Position numbers and translations under genes: made by a program. Source: DATGKD01 sp035294855 (GTDB lineage: Bacteria; Actinomycetota; Acidimicrobiia; Acidimicrobiales; UBA8190). From it: a DNA stretch of 45,770 nucleotides. Below are positions 42,743 through 45,770 of the stretch, in pieces. The number at the start of each line of letters is the position of its first letter. The stretch's first letter is position 1. The notes below the pieces were generated by a model that made no database searches, had not been told where the DNA came from, and worked only from the letters and a program-made list of their open reading frames with translations. The DNA lies in contig DATGKD010000085.1 of assembly GCA_035294855.1 (NCBI GenBank), forward strand, positions 1 through 45,770, given 5' to 3'.

Positions 42743-43579
42743 TCAACCGGGCGGCTTCGCGGCCGCCCGGGCGGCAGCGAGGGCATCCTGGGCGCGTACG
42801 CGTGCTCGCTCGGCTTTGGCGAGGGAGTCGGCCGCCTTGTCGAGTTGCCGGCCGGCGACGCCGAGTTCCCGGGTGGCGCGCTGGTGGGAGACCTGCGCCT
42901 CACGGTGGCGCCGGCGTGCGTCGCCGAGCGCGGCATCGGCCTTCTCCAACACGGCGCGCGCTCGCCGCACCTCAGCCTCGGACCGAGCACGGGCTCGTTT
43001 CGCGGCCGGGGGCGTGCCCGGGTGAGCGCGTCGCCCCGACGCCGCCGGCGCCTCCTCGACTCGGGTGCGTCCGTGGGCAGCTCGCTTCGATGGCTGGCCG
43101 AGCGCGACGTCTCCGAATCCGACATGGCTCATGGAGTCCTCGAGGCGGCCGGCACGCAAGGCCCGCCCGGCCCCTTCGTCGGCCACGGCGGCTTCCAACG
43201 TGTCCGCCAGCTGTCGCCGAGCCCCGGCCGCGAGCGGGTGGCCCGCGGCGCGCGCCTGGTCGGATCCCACTGCCACGAGTCGCTGCACGAGATCGCGCCG
43301 GTGGGCGGAGAGCGCCCGGATGTCGTCGCCGCTCCCCCGTCGTTGGGCGCGGCGCAGTCGGCTGCCGACGTGGAGCAACTCCTCGACCGCAGATGGTTCG
43401 CTCCGCACGACGAGGTTGGCCGCCCACGCCGCGGCCGACGGGCGCGACAGGCTGCGGAGGGCATCGGCGCCCTGCCGGTCTCCAGCGGCGCGCAATTCCC
43501 GGACTCGAGCGTTGCGCGCCTCGACGAAACGGTCGGGCTCGAGCCCGTAGAGCTCGTCGACCATCTCATCGAAGGTCAC
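42743..43579 (-). CDS. Actinobacterial coiled-coil protein of unknown function
   Basis: 278 aa from the GTG at 43579. Residues 1-80 begin TFDEMVDELYGLEPDRFVEARNAR and carry the AAAWAANLVVRSEPSAVEELL segment, a pattern seen in many actinobacterial proteins annotated as hypothetical. The second half is a Lys/Arg/Ala/Glu-rich coiled coil (RARSEAEVRRARAVLEKADAALG and onwards). No membrane segment or signal peptide. Met6 is an alternative start. It is convergent with the epoxide-hydrolase-fold gene and divergent from the binding-protein gene. Confidence 0.8.
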   Translation of the reverse strand: MTFDEMVDELYGLEPDRFVEARNARVRELRAAGDRQGADALRSLSRPSAAAWAANLVVRSEPSAVEELLHVGSRLRRAQRRGSGDDIRALSAHRRDLVQRLVAVGSDQARAAGHPLAAGARRQLADTLEAAVADEGAGRALRAGRLEDSMSHVGFGDVALGQPSKRAAHGRTRVEEAPAASGRRAHPGTPPAAKRARARSEAEVRRARAVLEKADAALGDARRRHREAQVSHQRATRELGVAGRQLDKAADSLAKAERARVRAQDALAAARAAAKPPG

Positions 43580-43650
43580 ACGTCCATGCTGGCATCCCCG
43601 GCGGGACGGCACGTTGAGTATCGTCACCGCCGCGGCAGAAGGGGGCAGCT

Positions 43651-44937
43651 GTGGGGCGTCGCCGGAATTGGGTCCGTATCGCCGTCGTCCCGACCGCATT
43701 GGCTCTGGCCGCAGCGGCGTGCACGAACTCTCCGACATCGGTGTCGAGTGGCGGCAACGGCGCTCCGGGCGTGACGGGCAACTCGATCACGGTCGGCAGC
43801 CTCGCCAATGTGACCGGGCCGCTGTCTGCGGACTTCGCTCCCATCACGAGTGGCGTGCAGGCGTACTTCGACATGGTGAACGCGGCGGGAGGCGTCGCCG
43901 GCCGCAAGCTGGTTCTTCGCTACCAGCAGGACGACCAAGGCAGTCCGAGCATCGACCTCACGGTCGCCCAGACGCTCGTGGAACAGGACCACGTCTTCGC
44001 CGTCGTCGGGGTGGGAACGCCGTTCTTCGGCAGCGCCCGCTACCTGGCCGCACACGGGGTACCCACGTTCGGGTACCAGGTCTCCGCCGACTGGCAAGAC
44101 GGCCCGAGCCTGTTCGGGGCCTACGGGTCGCTCCTCGACTACTCGGCAGGGGAACCAGGTTTCGCGTACTTCGCCAAGCGCGTGGAGGCACAGTCCGTGG
44201 GGGTGGTCGCGTACGGCGTGGCCCAATCGGCGGCAGCCTGTCGCGCCGTCGCCGACGCGATGCAACGCTTCGGTGTCTTCGTGGGGTTCGAGGACGTCAA
44301 CTTCCTGTTCGGGTCCGACCCCACCGCCGATGTCCTGCAGATGAAGGCCCATCATGTCGACACGGTCTTCTCGTGTCTCGACGTCACCGGCAACGTGGCG
44401 TTCACGCGGGCGATGGCGCAGAACGGGTTGTCGGTGCGTCAGCTGTGGCTCAACGGCTACGACCGTAGCACCCTGCAGCAGTACGCGCCGCTCATGAGCG
44501 GCGTCTATATGGGCCTCCAACACGTCCCGTTCGAGGCGGTTGCCGAATTCCCCGGCCGCTACCCGGGCATGGAGCGATACCTGAACGAGATGCAGCGTTA
44601 TGAGCCGGCGTCGACCTACGACGAGGTGGCGTTCGACGGGTGGGTGTCAGCTGCGCTGTTCGTCTCCGGGCTGCGGGCGGTCGGGCGTCACCTGACCCAG
44701 GCGCGGCTGGTACGTGCCGTCAACGACGAGCGGGCGTTCACCGGCGACGGCGTGATCACGCCCGTCGACTGGACCCAGGCGCACTCCACGGCGATACCGC
44801 CGTTCTGTTCGACGTCGGTGGTCGTGGAGGGCGACCGGTTCGTCCCTGTGGTGCAACCCGACGGCAGCGTCTACGTGTGCTTCGACAGCAACAGTGTCGT
44901 GCCCGTGCCGCCCAAGCCGGGGACGCCGGGCACCTGA
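43651..44937 (+). CDS. ABC-type substrate-binding lipoprotein (branched-chain amino acid family)
   Basis: 428 aa from the GTG at 43651, with AAGGGGGCA upstream. The signal peptide ends in LAAAAC, a lipobox, so the mature protein is probably a lipoprotein on the outer face of the membrane. The type I periplasmic-binding fold (LivJ-like) is seen in ITVGSLANVTGPLSADFAPI, VNAAGGVAGRKLVLRYQQDD, VFAVVGVGTPFFGSARYLA and AHHVDTVFSCLDVTG. The ligand could be an amino acid, amide or small aromatic. No permease or ATPase gene lies beside it, so partners must be elsewhere, or the protein is a sensor. Confidence 0.9.
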   Translation: MGRRRNWVRIAVVPTALALAAAACTNSPTSVSSGGNGAPGVTGNSITVGSLANVTGPLSADFAPITSGVQAYFDMVNAAGGVAGRKLVLRYQQDDQGSPSIDLTVAQTLVEQDHVFAVVGVGTPFFGSARYLAAHGVPTFGYQVSADWQDGPSLFGAYGSLLDYSAGEPGFAYFAKRVEAQSVGVVAYGVAQSAAACRAVADAMQRFGVFVGFEDVNFLFGSDPTADVLQMKAHHVDTVFSCLDVTGNVAFTRAMAQNGLSVRQLWLNGYDRSTLQQYAPLMSGVYMGLQHVPFEAVAEFPGRYPGMERYLNEMQRYEPASTYDEVAFDGWVSAALFVSGLRAVGRHLTQARLVRAVNDERAFTGDGVITPVDWTQAHSTAIPPFCSTSVVVEGDRFVPVVQPDGSVYVCFDSNSVVPVPPKPGTPGT

Positions 44938-44946
44938 CATCGGCGG

Positions 44947-45549
44947 TCACTGACCGTTCCAGCAAGACTTGGGGGGCGAGAAGATCGGCGCCGTCGTGAC
45001 CGGCAGCCCGGGCGGAGGGTCGACGATCACCGTCGGGTTGCCCGGATCACGAATCGAGTTCCCGCGCGTCCAGGTCCGCTCGCAACGAAGCAGGGCGCGG
45101 CGTTCGGGACGGTGGCGGCTGTTGGCGTCTCCTCCTGCCCACATGTCGAGCCGGTACTTCTGCAGGTGGTTCCAGTCCCGGTCGCACTCCGAGCACTCGT
45201 CCTCGTGGATGAAGTACCGCTTCATGTAGGGGACGTAGATCACCTGGCACCACCCCAGCTCGTTGACGTCGGTGGCGAAGGTGACGGGGTCCGCGTACGT
45301 GCCCGTGCCGCCGGCGGCCGAATGGAGGCACGGGTGGGCGATCCCCGGGCCGGGTGGAGAATTGTCCACCCAGCCATACAGCGTCATGAACGCCTGGACC
45401 TGTGTCGACGGTGCGGCACGACGCCCCGCAGTGGCACCGGCGTCCCCGGACGGGAAAGCGGCCGTGACGATCACCGCGATGGCCCCCACGACGGCGAAGG
45501 CCGACCCCGAACTCCGCCACGCACGCATCCTCGACTGGTCGCCCCTCAT
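44947..45549 (-). CDS. Secreted cysteine-containing protein (RlpA/barwin-like, unassigned)
   Basis: 200 aa from the ATG at 45549; Met8 is an alternative. A signal peptide is visible (SAFAVVGAIAVIVTAAF), then a domain with MTLYGWVDNSPPGPGIAHP, GGTGTYADPVTFATDVN, VIYVPYMKRYFIHEDECSEC and LDMWAGGDANSRHRPERR. Similar secreted proteins occur in Streptomyces and fungi; the double-psi barrel fold and function there are not something I can confirm. Five to six cysteines suggest disulphides. It is convergent with the binding-protein gene. Confidence 0.72.
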   Translation of the reverse strand: MRGDQSRMRAWRSSGSAFAVVGAIAVIVTAAFPSGDAGATAGRRAAPSTQVQAFMTLYGWVDNSPPGPGIAHPCLHSAAGGTGTYADPVTFATDVNELGWCQVIYVPYMKRYFIHEDECSECDRDWNHLQKYRLDMWAGGDANSRHRPERRALLRCERTWTRGNSIRDPGNPTVIVDPPPGLPVTTAPIFSPPKSCWNGQ

Positions 45550-45770
45550 GTCGTTGCGTCTCCGCTTGTGCTGTTCGGTGCGCTGCGGCCGGCCCTGACC
45601 ACGACGACCGTACTGGATCGATCTCGCCGGCGAGTTGTCTGTCGCCGTTGTCGGGGCGGTTGTCGGGGCGGTTGTCGAGGCGGTTGCCGAGGCGGTGCCG
45701 AGGTTTGACGGGCCTGTCTATCGAGCAGAAGGTTCCGGTGTCCCATGAGGTCGGGCAAGCTGGAGTGATG
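45550..45770. other. Intergenic end of window, no gene assigned
   Basis: 221 bp after the start of the secreted-protein gene. It contains the 12-bp repeat array and a TTGACG-type hexamer (45705-45710). The window ends with ATG at 45768-45770, which may begin a gene outside the window but lacks a convincing Shine-Dalgarno. A 37-codon frame from TTG 45635 to TGA 45748 covers the repeats. I see no reliable gene here. Confidence 0.5.
45647..45703. repeat. 12-bp tandem repeat near the window end
   Basis: About 4.7 units of GTTGTCGGGGCG: the first two are identical and the rest have one or two changes (GTTGTCGAGGCG, GTTGCCGAGGCG). The unit length is again 12 bp, as in era, but the sequence differs. 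On the plus strand one frame repeats VVGA/VVEA; on the minus strand another repeats PPRQ. Confidence 0.85.

Noticed and set aside
45546..45770. Insertion-sequence end or transposase remnant at the window edge
   Set aside because: No terminal inverted repeat or transposase motif could be recognised in the 200 bp available.

Overview
The window is high-GC bacterial DNA with the gene order of an actinobacterial chromosome. dnaG, ppdK, glyS, hemW, recO, uppS, era, a CNNM/CBS protein, ybeY, phoH, rsmE, dnaJ, hrcA, lepA, rpsT, holA and leuS form the block known from Mycobacterium and its relatives. A BldD-type regulator, two luciferase-like (F420-type) oxidoreductases and a PAC2 protein also point to Actinobacteria. 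An uncultured Acidimicrobiia-like lineage is my inference; nothing here proves the class.

Positions 1-30,000 are housekeeping. From 1 to 7,655 the minus strand carries the first codons of dnaG, then (in order of transcription from high to low coordinate) cspA, uppS, a small membrane protein, recO, hemW, glyS and ppdK. The uppS-recO and hemW-glyS junctions overlap by 4 nt (GTGA or ATGA). Positions 7,656-8,233 hold no convincing protein gene. They hold a cspA promoter and a structured minus-strand element with a 16-nt match to the complement of the 16S rRNA 3' tail. dinG (+) converges on a long minus-strand run: hrcA, dnaJ, rsmE, a bldD homologue, a small helix-turn-helix gene, a HIT protein, phoH, ybeY, a CNNM/CBS membrane protein and era. 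hrcA has a CIRCE operator and the bldD homologue has a BldD-box-like site, so both look autoregulated. lepA (-), rpsT (+), holA and folP2-like (-), a thioredoxin-TPR protein (-), a phosphotransferase, a PAC2 protein and an LLM oxidoreductase (+) and leuS (-) complete this part.

A tRNA-Ala(GGC) at about 30.05 kb marks the change to an accessory region (30.2-45.8 kb) of single genes in mixed orientation. These are two APH/methyltransferase-type genes, a CmoM-like methyltransferase, a His-rich protein with a sortase-like tail, a second LLM oxidoreductase, a DinB/DUF664 protein, a DUF218 protein, a Gfo/Idh/MocA dehydrogenase, a dienelactone-hydrolase-like protein, a wHTH/coiled-coil regulator behind an 18-bp palindrome, a MEST-like hydrolase, secreted proteins, an epoxide-hydrolase-fold protein and an orphan periplasmic binding protein. 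No IS element, prophage or CRISPR array was recognised.

Features across the window: at least eight genes have a TAnnnT hexamer 6-7 nt before the start codon, as expected for leaderless mRNAs. Several conserved proteins carry odd additions: a histone-like basic tail on PPDK and a 12-bp-repeat-encoded insertion in the Era G domain. The best candidate for something new is the structured RNA-like element between cspA and dinG.
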